Positions 53,525-62,647 of a DNA stretch of 64,000 bases are shown one piece after another (positions within the stretch are counted from its first letter, which is position 1; the number at the start of each line of letters is the position of its first letter). The stretch comes from Devosia sp. SD17-2. Lineage in GTDB: Bacteria; Pseudomonadota; Alphaproteobacteria; Rhizobiales; Devosiaceae. The notes below the pieces were generated by a model. The model ran no database searches. It was not told the origin of the DNA and worked only from the letters and a program-made list of their open reading frames with translations. The stretch covers positions 1,443,001 through 1,507,000 of the forward strand of contig NZ_CP104002.1 in assembly GCF_029201565.1 (NCBI RefSeq), given 5' to 3'. The position numbers and the translations under genes are program-made.

Positions 53525-54202
53525 TCAGGAAAAGAAGGTGTTGAACCGTTCGTAGGACTGTTCGACGTGCGCGCGCATCGCCTGTTCGGCGCGGTCGGGA
53601 TCGCGCGCCTTGAGGGCGGCGATGAGATCGGCATGCTCCATATTGGCGGTGGAGGCAGCCTGCTGGTGGTGGAAGAGGCGGAACAGATGCATGTGGATAT
53701 GTAGATTGGCGAGCGTTTCCTGGACCAGATCATTGCCGCTGGCCTGGGCGACGAGATCGTGGAACTGGCCGTCGAGCCGGGCGAATTCGCTGTAGCTGAC
53801 CTTGCCCTGGCCGGTGAGCGACATTTCCTCGGCAAGACGCTCGAGGGTGGCGAACTGCTCGTCGGTGATCATGGATGCGGCCTTGCGGGCGGCGAAGGGC
53901 TCGAGCAGCAGGCGCAACTCATAGAGCTGTTCGAAACGGGCCCGATCCATCTGGGTGGACGCGCTGAAGCCGATGAGATGGGTTTTGACGACGAGGCCCT
54001 GTGCCTCAAGGCGTGACAGCGCTTCGCGGATAGGGGTCTGCGACACGCCGAGTTCGCGCGCGAGATTGTCGATTGAGATCCGCGAGCCGGGAAGAATGTT
54101 CTGGCTCATCAGCTGCGCATAGATAGTGTTGTACACCTCGTCGCCCAGACGCGGCGGACGCTTGATCGGGTTGCTTGGCGTCTGATTGACCGGCGTTGCC
54201 AT
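53525..54202 (-). CDS. FCD-type GntR family regulator
   Basis: A 225-residue regulator with a winged helix containing ISIDNLARELGVSQTPIREAL in part (NLARELGVSQTP, REALSRLEAQGLV) and a compact FCD domain with LDGQFHDLVAQASGN. It is a little shorter than the two other FCD regulators here. It diverges from the dehydrogenase genes at 54452 across 249 bases holding several related palindromic sites, one of which recurs upstream of the CoA-transferase gene at 59394. It therefore likely controls both the dehydrogenase trio and the CoA-thioester operon. Confidence 0.9.
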   Translation of the reverse strand: MATPVNQTPSNPIKRPPRLGDEVYNTIYAQLMSQNILPGSRISIDNLARELGVSQTPIREALSRLEAQGLVVKTHLIGFSASTQMDRARFEQLYELRLLLEPFAARKAASMITDEQFATLERLAEEMSLTGQGKVSYSEFARLDGQFHDLVAQASGNDLVQETLANLHIHMHLFRLFHHQQAASTANMEHADLIAALKARDPDRAEQAMRAHVEQSYERFNTFFS

Positions 54203-54237
54203 GACGGGAAATCCTCATCTCAAGGGAGCAGGAGCAC

Positions 54238-54250
54238 TATCCTATCGTAT
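54238..54250. promoter_or_regulatory. Candidate FCD GntR site, shared 13-mer copy 1
   Basis: TATCCTATCGTAT occurs here, 36 bases upstream of the GntR start, and again exactly at 59394-59406. The inner TATCGTAT recurs at 63087 on the other strand. Two operons with the same 13-mer beside a FCD GntR gene suggest a common operator. Confidence 0.5.
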
Positions 54251-54326
54251 CCTTTTTGAAAACGCGGCGAAAAGTGAAGTTGCGTTTGACATCGAGATAC
54301 AAGACGCATAGTGCTGAAACTAAATC

Positions 54327-54339
54327 ATATAGGATATAT
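54327..54339. promoter_or_regulatory. Related AT-rich site upstream of the dehydrogenase genes
   Basis: ATATAGGATATAT reads ATATATCCTATAT on the other strand and shares TATCCTAT with the 13-mer at 54238. It lies 113 bases upstream of the Ldh2-family gene and may be a second half of the control region. Confidence 0.35.
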
Positions 54340-54451
54340 CTGGTGCTGTTTTGCGGGCCCCGTCAAGATCATGCTTGATCGGGAACCAGCGGCGCGGCAC
54401 CGGCCGAGACACCATAAGTTCGGTGCCCGAAGGATTGGAGAGTGAATAGAC

Positions 54452-55441
54452 ATGCCCTTAGTGCCTGTCACTGAAATTCGCAGCGTAGCCGACCGGGTTC
54501 TGGCGGCAGCGGGTGTTCCGGCGGAAAATGCGGTGCTGCAACGCGAGCTTTTGCTCGACGCCGAAATGCGCGGCATTGCCTCGCACGGATTGCTGCGCCT
54601 GCCGCGGCTGTTGGAGCGGATCGCCAATGGCGTCGCCGATCCGGTCACGCGGGGCCGGCACGAATGGACGGCGCCGGGGTTTCTCAAGGTCGATGGTCAG
54701 CAGGGGCTCGGTCCCGTGGTGGCGCAGGCCGCAATCGACGCAGCAATGGACCGCGCCGCGACGCAGGGCGTGGCGGTGGCAGCTGTAGCCAATGCCAATC
54801 ACATCGGCATGCTGGGCTTTTACGCCGACCGCGTGGCGACGGCCGGAAAATGCCTGATCGCTTTTTCGACCAGCGAAGCCCTGGTGCATCCCTGGGGCGG
54901 ACGCCGGGCGATGATCGGCACCAACCCCATCGCCATCGGCATGCCGACAGGCGAAGGCATCTTCATGATGGATACGGCCACGAGCATCATCTCCATGGGG
55001 GAGGTTCACGACCATGCCAATCGCGGTGTGGCGCTGCCGCCGGGCATGGCGCTCGATGGGGACGGCAATCCGACGACGGACGCGGCGGCCGCGCGAGACG
55101 GGGCGATTGCGCCGTTCGGCGGGGCAAAGGGCTATGCGCTGGGTCTGGCCTTTGAGCTCATGCTCAGTGCCCTCGCAGGGGCTGCTATTGGCCGTGAGGT
55201 GAAGGGCACGCTTGATTCCACGGAGCCCTGCAACAAGGCTGATCTGTTCATCGTTATCGACCAGGACCTAGCCCCGGTCGCGGGCTTCCTTGACCTGTTG
55301 CGCGCCGAGATGCCTGCACAAGGGTTTGACGGCGTCCGCATTCCGGGGGAGCGCGGACGGGCCCTGGCGGCGCAGGCCCAGTCGAACGGCATCAATGTGG
55401 CGGACGTGATCTGGACGCGCCTGCAAGAACTGGCCGCATAG
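54452..55441 (+). CDS. Malate/L-lactate (Ldh2) family dehydrogenase
   Basis: A 329-residue NAD(P)-dependent oxidoreductase of the Ldh_2 family, whose fold differs from classical lactate dehydrogenases. Family motifs include IASHGLLRLPRLLERI near residue 40, the catalytic-region AVANANHIGMLGFYAD near 115, IGTNPIAIGMPT near 160 and FGGAKGYALGLAFELM near 225. Substrates in the family range from malate and ureidoglycolate to 2,3-diketogulonate and imino acids. It begins a rightward run with an iron alcohol dehydrogenase and an aldehyde dehydrogenase. Confidence 0.88.
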   Translation: MPLVPVTEIRSVADRVLAAAGVPAENAVLQRELLLDAEMRGIASHGLLRLPRLLERIANGVADPVTRGRHEWTAPGFLKVDGQQGLGPVVAQAAIDAAMDRAATQGVAVAAVANANHIGMLGFYADRVATAGKCLIAFSTSEALVHPWGGRRAMIGTNPIAIGMPTGEGIFMMDTATSIISMGEVHDHANRGVALPPGMALDGDGNPTTDAAAARDGAIAPFGGAKGYALGLAFELMLSALAGAAIGREVKGTLDSTEPCNKADLFIVIDQDLAPVAGFLDLLRAEMPAQGFDGVRIPGERGRALAAQAQSNGINVADVIWTRLQELAA

Positions 55442-55466
55442 GCGGCAAAAGAATAGGGACTGGACC

Positions 55467-56711
55467 ATGTTTGGCGCATTTCGCTCGCCTCGTACCGTAG
55501 TTTTCGGCCACGGCCAGATCGGCTCGCTGGCGGGCCATGTGGCCGCTTTTGGCAAGAAGCCTCTGCTGGTTACTGATCAGCGTCTGGCCAATGACCCGGC
55601 CTTTGCCGCGGCAAAGGCTGCGCTCGTCGCTGCGGGGCTGGATGTCGGCGTTTTTGCCGATGTAGAGGCCGAACTGCCGGCGCATTGCCTGGAGGCGGGC
55701 ATTGCTGCGGCCCGGGAATTTGATGCCGATGTGATCGTCGGTATTGGTGGCGGCAGCTGCATCGATGCGGCCAAGATCATTGCCCTGATCGCGGCGCATG
55801 GCGGGGCTATCTCCGACTATTATGGCGAGCTGAAAGTGCCGGGGCCGATCGTGCCGGTGATTGCAGTGCCGACGACGGCGGGGACCGGCTCGGAAGTGAC
55901 GCCGGTGGCGGTGATTGCCGATCCGGGGAAGGCCGTAAAGGTCGGACTGTCGAGCCCCCACCTCTTGCCGCAGGTGGCGATCTGCGATCCTGACCTGACG
56001 GCCAGCTGCCCGCCGGGGCTGACCGCCTATTCGGGCGCCGACGCACTGGTCCATGCCATCGAGGCGTTTACGACGGCGCGGCGGGCGGAAGACCCCAAAA
56101 TCACCCTCGAGCATGTATTCGTCGGCAAGAACGCCTTTACCGATGCTTTTGCGCGCGAGGCGATCGTCAATATCGGGCGCAGCCTCGCCCGGGCCGTGGC
56201 CGATGGCAGCGATGGCGCGGCGCGCGCAGATGTGATGCTTGGCGCGACGCAGGCCGGGCTGGCCTTCGGGACGGCGGGAACGTCGATCTGCCACGCGGTG
56301 CAATATCCGGTTGGGGCGCTGACCCATACGGCCCATGGGCTGGGCGTGGCGCTGATGCTGCCCTATGCGCTGGAGTTCAATCGCAACCATGCGCTCGCCG
56401 ATATTGCCGAAATCGGGCGGATGATGGGATTTGCCGCCGATGATCAATGTGACGAAGCGGCAGTGGATGCCTGCATCGCCGGGATTGCGGCGCTGCTCAA
56501 GGAAATTGGCATCCCATCGACGCTGGCCGAGATCGGGGTGGCGGAAAAGGATCTGGGCTGGATTGCGGAGCAGGCGCTAGGCGCCAACCGGCTGATCAAG
56601 AACAATCCGCGCCCGGTCGACCGGGCCGGCATGGATCAGCTCGTTGCCGCGGCATTTGCCGGCGACCGAGCGATGCTCAATGACAAAGTCTGTGTTGAAG
56701 GGGTGCGCTGA
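55467..56711 (+). CDS. Iron-containing alcohol dehydrogenase
   Basis: A 414-residue group III alcohol dehydrogenase. NAD binding is shown by VGIGGGSCIDAAKII near residue 90; iron ligands fit the Asp and first His of the YSGADALVHAIEAF region and the histidines of TSICHAVQYPVGALTHTAHGLGVALMLPY (in part). It overlaps the aldehyde dehydrogenase start by one base. Such enzymes oxidise alcohols or reduce aldehydes; with an aldehyde dehydrogenase directly downstream, an alcohol-aldehyde-acid sequence is likely. Confidence 0.9.
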   Translation: MFGAFRSPRTVVFGHGQIGSLAGHVAAFGKKPLLVTDQRLANDPAFAAAKAALVAAGLDVGVFADVEAELPAHCLEAGIAAAREFDADVIVGIGGGSCIDAAKIIALIAAHGGAISDYYGELKVPGPIVPVIAVPTTAGTGSEVTPVAVIADPGKAVKVGLSSPHLLPQVAICDPDLTASCPPGLTAYSGADALVHAIEAFTTARRAEDPKITLEHVFVGKNAFTDAFAREAIVNIGRSLARAVADGSDGAARADVMLGATQAGLAFGTAGTSICHAVQYPVGALTHTAHGLGVALMLPYALEFNRNHALADIAEIGRMMGFAADDQCDEAAVDACIAGIAALLKEIGIPSTLAEIGVAEKDLGWIAEQALGANRLIKNNPRPVDRAGMDQLVAAAFAGDRAMLNDKVCVEGVR

Positions 56712-58177
56712 TGTCCACTGATTACTCCCTGTCTTTCGACCCGTCCAACGTGCCGAACAATCTCTTCATCGGCGGGCAATGGCGGGATGGCAGCGCCGAG
56801 GGCCGGCTGGATGTGGTCGACCCCTCGACCGGCACAGTGATTTCCAGCGTGGCCAATGCCTCGGTGGAGGATGCGCTGGCGGCTGTAAGCGCCGCGCATG
56901 ACGCCGCGTCCGGCTGGGCGGCGACGCCGCCGCGCAAACGGTCCGAAATTCTGCGGCGCTGCTTTGAGCTGATGGTTGAGCGCAAGCAGATGCTGGCCGA
57001 ACTGATCAGCCTCGAAAACGGCAAGGCGCTGCCCGATGCCGAGGGCGAAGTGGCCTATGCCGCCGAGTTCTTCCGCTGGTTTTCCGAAGAGGCCGTACGG
57101 CTCAATGGCGATATTTCGGTGTCGCCGAGCGGGGCAAATCGGATCGTGGTGCAGTATCAGCCGATTGGTGTTTCCGTTCTGGTGACGCCGTGGAACTTTC
57201 CGGCGGCGATGGCGACGCGAAAGATTGCGCCGGCGCTGGCGGCGGGATGCACGGTGGTGCTCAAGCCCGCCACCGAAACGCCGCTGACCGCCTATGCGCT
57301 GGCCGAGATCTACGCCGAGGCAGGCGTGCCGGCCGGGGTGGTCAATGTGATCACGACGTCAAAGTCCGGGGCGACCGTGAGCGCCATGCTTCATGATCCG
57401 CGTGTGCGGAAGCTCAGCTTCACCGGTTCAACCGAAGTGGGCCGCAAGCTGTTGCGCGAGGCGGCCGACCAGGTGATTTCCTGCTCGATGGAGCTGGGGG
57501 GCAATGCGCCCTTCATCGTCTTTGACGACGCCGATCTCGAAAAGGCGCTGGATGGCGCCATGGTCGCCAAGATGCGCAATGGCGGGGAGGCCTGCACGGC
57601 GGCTAATCGCTTCTTCGTGCAGGAGGGGATTCTGGACGCCTTCTCCAAGGGGCTGGCCGAGCGCATGGGCGCGATGAAGCTGGGGCGCGGCTATGACAAG
57701 GGCGTGCAATGCGGCCCGCTGGTCAACCAGGATGCGCTGGACCGGATCAGCGGCTGGGTGGACGACGCCAAGGGGCAGGGGGCGCAGGTTCTGACCGGGG
57801 GCACGGCGCCGGGCGGGAACGGGTTTTATTATCCGCCGACCTTGCTCACGAACGTGCCCGCGGACTCGCCGCTGGTGCGCGACGAGATTTTCGGGCCGAT
57901 CGCGCCGATCGCCAGCTTCAAGACAGAAGATGAGGCGATCGCGCGGGCAAATGACACCGAATATGGGCTGATCGCCTATGTGTTCACCGAGGATCTCAAG
58001 CGCGGGCTGCAGGTATCGGAAAAGCTCGAAGCCGGCATGATCGGGCTCAACCGCGGTCTGGCCTCGGACCCGGCGGCGCCGTTTGGCGGGGTCAAGCAGA
58101 GCGGGCTGGGCCGCGAGGGCGCCCACCATGGCATCCTAGAATTCTGCGAGGCCAAGTATATCGCAGTGAGCTGGTAA
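56711..58177 (+). CDS. Aldehyde dehydrogenase (succinate-semialdehyde type)
   Basis: A 488-residue NAD(P)-dependent aldehyde dehydrogenase. Landmarks are [22 protein letters not shown] (in part), [14 protein letters not shown], the glutamate of [16 protein letters not shown] and the catalytic cysteine of [12 protein letters not shown]. The C-terminus has [18 protein letters not shown], which resembles succinate-semialdehyde dehydrogenases. It starts at the last base of the alcohol dehydrogenase gene and ends before the leftward LacI gene. It should oxidise the aldehyde formed by its neighbour to an acid for the CoA-transferase pathway. Confidence 0.9.
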   Translation: MSTDYSLSFDPSNVPNNLFIGGQWRDGSAEGRLDVVDPSTGTVISSVANASVEDALAAVSAAHDAASGWAATPPRKRSEILRRCFELMVERKQMLAELISLENGKALPDAEGEVAYAAEFFRWFSEEAVRLNGDISVSPSGANRIVVQYQPIGVSVLVTPWNFPAAMATRKIAPALAAGCTVVLKPATETPLTAYALAEIYAEAGVPAGVVNVITTSKSGATVSAMLHDPRVRKLSFTGSTEVGRKLLREAADQVISCSMELGGNAPFIVFDDADLEKALDGAMVAKMRNGGEACTAANRFFVQEGILDAFSKGLAERMGAMKLGRGYDKGVQCGPLVNQDALDRISGWVDDAKGQGAQVLTGGTAPGGNGFYYPPTLLTNVPADSPLVRDEIFGPIAPIASFKTEDEAIARANDTEYGLIAYVFTEDLKRGLQVSEKLEAGMIGLNRGLASDPAAPFGGVKQSGLGREGAHHGILEFCEAKYIAVSW

Positions 58178-58215
58178 GATCGGATGGGCCGCGGGGTCCC
58201 AGGGGGAGCCGCGGC

Positions 58216-59292
58216 CTAGCCGGCTGGCAGATAGGGGTGGTCGATCTGTTCGGGATCGACAGCGGCCATGGTTGAATGGCGAATGAAAAGCTCGCCCGGC
58301 AGCGCGTATTGCGCGGGGGTGAAGGGTTCGCCGGACAATTGTGCGACGATGAGCTCGATGGTTTTTTCGACCATGGCATCGACCGGCTGGCGAAAGGTGG
58401 TCAGAGAATAGCGCGGCCATTCGGTCATCGGGACATTATCGAAGCCGGCGATGGCGATGTCTTCGGGAATCTTCTTGTTGAGGCGATCGCGCAGGGCGTC
58501 ATAGCCGCCAAAAGCGAGCACATCATTGGCAAAGAAAACCGCATCAGTGCGGTTTGCCGTGCCAATTTCGAGGCCCGCACGATAGCCCGCCTGGTAGCTG
58601 TACTCGCCACCTGGAATGGAATGGGTCAGCGTCATCCCCAGTTCGGCGACCCGGGTGATGAAGGCGTTCTGACGTTCGAGATTTGTCGAGGTGTGCGAGA
58701 GGCCGCCGACAAAGGCAACGCGATGCTTGCCGATGGCGTGGAAGTGGTCGGCGATGGCGCGGGCGCCTTCGACATTGTTGCAGCTCACCGAGGTGAGGCT
58801 CTGTTCTGGAACGCTGCGGTTGACGAGAACGGCGGCACGCCCCTCGGTTGCCCAGCGCAGGGATGCGCCCGAGAGCACGGTGGCTGAAATCACCACCACA
58901 GCATCAACATTGTATTTGCGCAGGGCGACCAGCTGTTCCTCGATATTGGAGCCGCGGGTGATGTTGAACATCAGGCTCTGCATTCCGACGCGCTGCAGCT
59001 CGCGAGAGAGCTTTTCGATCAGCAGCGGATAGAAGGGGTTGAGCATCTCGGACACCACGATGCCGGCGATGTTGCTGCGACGGGTCGACAGCATCGAGGC
59101 GATGGCATTGGGCTGGTAGTCGAGCTCCTCGGCGGCGCGCAGGATGCGTTGGCGCATTTCGGCCGAGATGGAAGCTCCGGGGGTGAAGGCGCGCGAAATC
59201 GCCGACTGGCTGACGCCCAGAAGCTGCGCCAATTCCCTTGCCGTGATGGGCGATTTGCGCGCCACAGTTCTACTGTCCGGCGTCGTTGTCAT
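58216..59292 (-). CDS. LacI family transcriptional regulator
   Basis: A 358-residue regulator. The N-terminal helix-turn-helix (ITARELAQLLGVSQSAISRAF, shown in part, then hinge YQPNAIASMLSTRRSN) is followed by the periplasmic-binding-like domain with IAGIVVSEMLNPFYPLLIEKL (in part) and IAIAGFDNVPMTEWPRYSLT near the end. It is divergent from the CoA-transferase gene and faces two strong 16-bp sites at 59352 and 59375, plus one at 63104. Effector unknown; the pathway beside it suggests a sugar acid or CoA-pathway intermediate. Confidence 0.92.
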   Translation of the reverse strand: MTTTPDSRTVARKSPITARELAQLLGVSQSAISRAFTPGASISAEMRQRILRAAEELDYQPNAIASMLSTRRSNIAGIVVSEMLNPFYPLLIEKLSRELQRVGMQSLMFNITRGSNIEEQLVALRKYNVDAVVVISATVLSGASLRWATEGRAAVLVNRSVPEQSLTSVSCNNVEGARAIADHFHAIGKHRVAFVGGLSHTSTNLERQNAFITRVAELGMTLTHSIPGGEYSYQAGYRAGLEIGTANRTDAVFFANDVLAFGGYDALRDRLNKKIPEDIAIAGFDNVPMTEWPRYSLTTFRQPVDAMVEKTIELIVAQLSGEPFTPAQYALPGELFIRHSTMAAVDPEQIDHPYLPAG

Positions 59293-59351
59293 AACCCCTC
59301 ACTCGTTTCCCCATAGGCAGCATAGCCGAGATTCAGCGCCGCGCCAATTTG

Positions 59352-59367
59352 TTGCAAGCGGATGCAA
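59352..59367. promoter_or_regulatory. LacI-type operator, copy 1
   Basis: TTGCAAGCGGATGCAA has TTGCA/TGCAA arms around a 6-base centre. It differs by one base from the copies at 59375 and 63104. It is 60 bases upstream of the LacI start. Confidence 0.7.
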
Positions 59368-59374
59368 TCTGATA

Positions 59375-59390
59375 TTGCATGCGGATGCAA
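59375..59390. promoter_or_regulatory. LacI-type operator, copy 2
   Basis: TTGCATGCGGATGCAA has perfect TTGCAT/ATGCAA arms around GCGG. It starts 23 bases after copy 1, about two helical turns, allowing cooperative binding by dimers. It lies 85 bases upstream of the CoA-transferase start. Confidence 0.75.
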
Positions 59391-59393
59391 ACA

Positions 59394-59406
59394 TATCCTA
59401 TCGTAT
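59394..59406. promoter_or_regulatory. Shared 13-mer copy 2 (candidate FCD GntR site)
   Basis: TATCCTATCGTAT is identical to 54238-54250, next to the LacI operators. This implies control of the CoA-transferase operon by both the LacI protein and the GntR at 53525. Confidence 0.5.
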
Positions 59407-59474
59407 TCTGGCGATCGCCATAAGGGCCGGTTCAGAAGCCATGGTGTCGCAGTGTAAGGTGTGGAGGAAAAGGC

Positions 59475-61838
59475 ATGGACGGCGCTCTCGGCCATCTGCG
59501 AGTTGTTGATTATTCCGACAGTCTGGCGGGACAATATTGTGCGCGGCTTTTTGCCGATTTCGGAGCCTCCGTCGTGCTGGTGGAGCCGGCTGGCGGCTCG
59601 CCGATGCGGGCGGCCCAGCCAATAGGGCAGGCGGGCGAGTCTCTTCAGTTCTTCCATCTCAATACCGGCAAGAGATCAGTCGTGATCGATCGCGCGGACC
59701 CGGCGGATGCCGAGCGTCTGGAGATGCTGCTGCGTGGCGCCGATGTGGCTGTTCTGCCGGCGGGTGAGGATGCCGAGGCGGTCAGTGCGGCCAATCCCAA
59801 CTGTATCGTCGTGCAGCCCACGGCATTTGGGTGCGATGGCCCGCGTGCCGACTGGCAGGGGCCGGAGATCGTGCTGCAGGCGCTTTCGGGGATGATGCAC
59901 AATAATGGTGCCGCCGGGCGTGAGCCCTTGTATGGCGTGGCCAACCGCGCTGCGATGGCGAGTGGCGTGGGTGCCTATGTCGGTGCGTTGGGCGCCGTTT
60001 ACGCTCGCGCGCAGAATGGCGCGGGCCAGATCGTGCGCATCGATGCGGCCGAGACCGCCGCAACAATGTGTTTCCCCTATGTGATGCAGCATATCTACAA
60101 TGGCTCGGTGCGGCAGCGGACCGAGCAGGCGGTGCAGGCCGGGCAGGTTCTGTGCAAGGATGGCTGGGTCTGCATCTGGATCTATAATTTCCGCTGGAAC
60201 GCGCTGCTGACGGCGCTGGACCTGCTCGAATTGGAGCACGATCCGCGCTTTGCCGATCCTGCCGACCGGCGCAGCCACTGGGACGCGCTGTTCGCAATCT
60301 TCCAGGCCAAGGTGGCCGAGATGTCGGCCGAGGATCTGGTCGAGATCCTGCAGCAGGCGCAGGTGATCGCGGCGAAGGCCTATCGGCCGTCGGAACTCAG
60401 CAACAACCGGCATCTCGACGCGCGCAATTACTGGGAAGAGGTTGAGGGCAAGCGCATCCTCGGCCCCGCTTTCCGACTGACGAAGACGCCGCGCCGAGTA
60501 CAGTCCGGGGCGCCCGTGCTGGATAATGCCGGACCGGTTGCCTGGCCGAGCAGCCCCAAGACAGACGCGGTGCACAACGGGCGGCCGCCGCTCGAAGGGT
60601 TGCGCGTCATTGAGCTGACGACGGCGTGGGCAGGGCCCATGTCAGGGCGTGTCCTGGCCTATCTGGGGGCGGAATCCATCCACGTCGAGGCGCCAAACCG
60701 GGTCAACTCATGGCGGCTCAACAAGGATCGTCCGAACCCGATCAACTTCCCCAACAAGGAGCCGGGCGATCGTTGGTATGACCGCTCGTTCCTGTTCAAT
60801 TCGCAGAACGTCAACAAGCTCAGCTGCATCCTCAACCTCAAGACAGAGGAGGGGCGCAGCACCCTGCGGCGCCTGGTGGAAGTGGCCGATGTGCTGATCT
60901 GCAACTTCCGGCCTGGGACGCTCAAGAAGCTTGGGGTGGACTACGACAGCCTCACCAAGATCAAGCCCGATATCATCGTGGCGGAGCTGCCTGCCTTTGG
61001 CGTGCATGGACCTATGTCGGGTTATGCCGCACTGGGCCCGACGATGGAGATGGCCGCGGGAATGTCGGCGATGATCGGTTATCCGGGCGGACAGCCCGAG
61101 GTGACGGGGCCGTCCTATCTCGACCCCATCGGCGGCTTCAATGCTGCGGCGGCGATCCTGACAGCGCTGGTTCACCGGCAGCGGACAGGTGAAGGACAGT
61201 ATGTTGAAGTGCCTCAGGTCGAGGCGGCGATGCAGCTTGTCGGCGCGGAAATCCTCAAGGCTGGCGAGAGCGGGAACGATCCAGCGCCAAACGGCAATCG
61301 CGTCAGCTTTGCCAGCCCACATGACGCTTTCCCGGTCAGCGGACATGACCAGTGGATCGCGATAGCGGCTCTCGATGAGGGACAATGGCAGTCTCTGTGC
61401 ATCCAAATGGGGCAGCCGGAACTGGCCAGGGATCCCCGGTTCGCCGATCTGGCGCGCCGACGCGACAATGAGGATGAGCTGACGAAAATCATCTCGGCCT
61501 GGACGCGCGGGCAGGACAAGCATGTGCTGGCCGCAAGCTTGCAAGCTGCAGGGATTGCTGCGGCACCAGTGCAAACGCCCAAGGATGTGGCCGAGGATCC
61601 CTATCTCGCATACCGGGGCTTTTTCACCGAGCTCGACCATCCCGACGCGGGGCGACACAAGCATCCAAGCCTGCCGATGCATCTCAGCGCCACGCCGGGT
61701 GCACAAGTCCGATCGGCCCCGCCCTTCGGTTGGCATAACCGTCACGTGCTTGAAAATGTGCTCAAATTGTCGCCGGAAGAGATCGCTGCCATCGAGGCAA
61801 GCGACGCCATGGCCACCGAACCCCTCGCAGGGCACTGA
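59475..61838 (+). CDS. Double-domain CaiB/BaiF CoA-transferase
   Basis: A 787-residue protein with two tandem family III CoA-transferase domains: residues about 7-365 (LRVVDYSDSLAGQYCARLFADFG start) and 378-770 (LRVIELTTAWAGPMSGRVLAYLG start). The second half keeps the catalytic aspartate position, Asp550 in YLDPIGGF. In the first half the matching stretch, near residue 154 (GVANRAAMASG), has no aspartate, so this half is probably inactive but structural. Family III enzymes usually are homodimers of interlocked single chains; a fused pair could form a pseudo-dimer. The start codon is an ATG at 59475 after GGAGGAAAA. It leads the operon with two hotdog proteins and likely activates a carboxylic acid to its CoA ester. 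Confidence 0.87.
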   Translation: MDGALGHLRVVDYSDSLAGQYCARLFADFGASVVLVEPAGGSPMRAAQPIGQAGESLQFFHLNTGKRSVVIDRADPADAERLEMLLRGADVAVLPAGEDAEAVSAANPNCIVVQPTAFGCDGPRADWQGPEIVLQALSGMMHNNGAAGREPLYGVANRAAMASGVGAYVGALGAVYARAQNGAGQIVRIDAAETAATMCFPYVMQHIYNGSVRQRTEQAVQAGQVLCKDGWVCIWIYNFRWNALLTALDLLELEHDPRFADPADRRSHWDALFAIFQAKVAEMSAEDLVEILQQAQVIAAKAYRPSELSNNRHLDARNYWEEVEGKRILGPAFRLTKTPRRVQSGAPVLDNAGPVAWPSSPKTDAVHNGRPPLEGLRVIELTTAWAGPMSGRVLAYLGAESIHVEAPNRVNSWRLNKDRPNPINFPNKEPGDRWYDRSFLFNSQNVNKLSCILNLKTEEGRSTLRRLVEVADVLICNFRPGTLKKLGVDYDSLTKIKPDIIVAELPAFGVHGPMSGYAALGPTMEMAAGMSAMIGYPGGQPEVTGPSYLDPIGGFNAAAAILTALVHRQRTGEGQYVEVPQVEAAMQLVGAEILKAGESGNDPAPNGNRVSFASPHDAFPVSGHDQWIAIAALDEGQWQSLCIQMGQPELARDPRFADLARRRDNEDELTKIISAWTRGQDKHVLAASLQAAGIAAAPVQTPKDVAEDPYLAYRGFFTELDHPDAGRHKHPSLPMHLSATPGAQVRSAPPFGWHNRHVLENVLKLSPEEIAAIEASDAMATEPLAGH

Positions 61839-61840
61839 TC

Positions 61841-62647
61841 ATGACCGGGCAATTTCTACGGAGCTACGAGGTCGATATCCTCCTCAACGACGAGCCGCAC
61901 TACAAGGGCTCGATCCACGATGATGCAGTCGCGCGGGCGCGCGGCTACAAGGCGGCGTTGATCCCAGGCGCCTTCGTTTATGGCCATATCAGTCGCGGCG
62001 CGATCGAGAGCTGGGGGCAGGCGTGGGCCGAGCGCGGCGCGATGTCGGCGCGGTTCCGCAAGCCGGTTTACAATCACGATAAAATCACGGTCCATCTCGA
62101 CGCGCTGGTGGATGACGGGGCATTCGTCCGTAGCCAGGCGCAAGTGGTGAACGGCGATGGAGATGTGGTGGCGACGGGCTGGGTCGCTCTGGCACATAAA
62201 CCCGTTACCCCGCCTCAGCCGGAAAGCCTGACGCTGTTGCCCTCGCCTAAGACCCCGCCGCCCATCAAGGCCGGCGAGCTGCCGGTGGGTGCTCCGCTTC
62301 ACAGTCGTGACCGGATACTCACGGCCGAAGATTTTGCCGGGTCTCTGGTGGCCTTTGCCGAAACCCATCCCATCTACGCCGACCCGGGGTTTGTGCATTC
62401 GGGCATGCTGATGCGCACAGCCATGGGCGACGTGAATTCAGGCTGGAAATTTCCGGCCGCTATCGTGCTCGTCGAGACGGAAACCCAGCATTTTCGGCCG
62501 GTCTACCCTGGGCAGTCGATCCGCACGGCCGGGACGATTGCCGAGATTTATGAGCGCAAGGGCAAGCACCACTTCGTTTCGGAGGAAGTGCTGCTGGCCG
62601 ACGGGCAACCTGCCGCGCGGTTCCGGAGGACACAGATTTATGGATAG
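61841..62647 (+). CDS. MaoC-like dehydratase/hotdog protein, double domain
   Basis: A 268-residue protein resembling two hotdog halves. The first half has LIPGAFVYGHI (a MaoC-type helix entry) and the second has PGFVHSGMLMRTAMGDV and VYPGQSIRTAGTIAEIYERKGKHHFV, which fit the N-domain type of MaoC-like acyl dehydratases. The catalytic Asp and His of R-hydratases are not clearly identifiable, so hydratase activity is uncertain. It begins 2 bases after the CoA-transferase stop and overlaps the next gene by 8 bases. It probably acts on the CoA thioester formed upstream. Confidence 0.75.
   Translation: MTGQFLRSYEVDILLNDEPHYKGSIHDDAVARARGYKAALIPGAFVYGHISRGAIESWGQAWAERGAMSARFRKPVYNHDKITVHLDALVDDGAFVRSQAQVVNGDGDVVATGWVALAHKPVTPPQPESLTLLPSPKTPPPIKAGELPVGAPLHSRDRILTAEDFAGSLVAFAETHPIYADPGFVHSGMLMRTAMGDVNSGWKFPAAIVLVETETQHFRPVYPGQSIRTAGTIAEIYERKGKHHFVSEEVLLADGQPAARFRRTQIYG

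Noticed and set aside
54361..54385. GATCATGCTTGATC dyad before the Ldh2-family gene as an operator
   Set aside because: It is a short common-type palindrome with no second copy nearby; the shared 13-mer is better supported.
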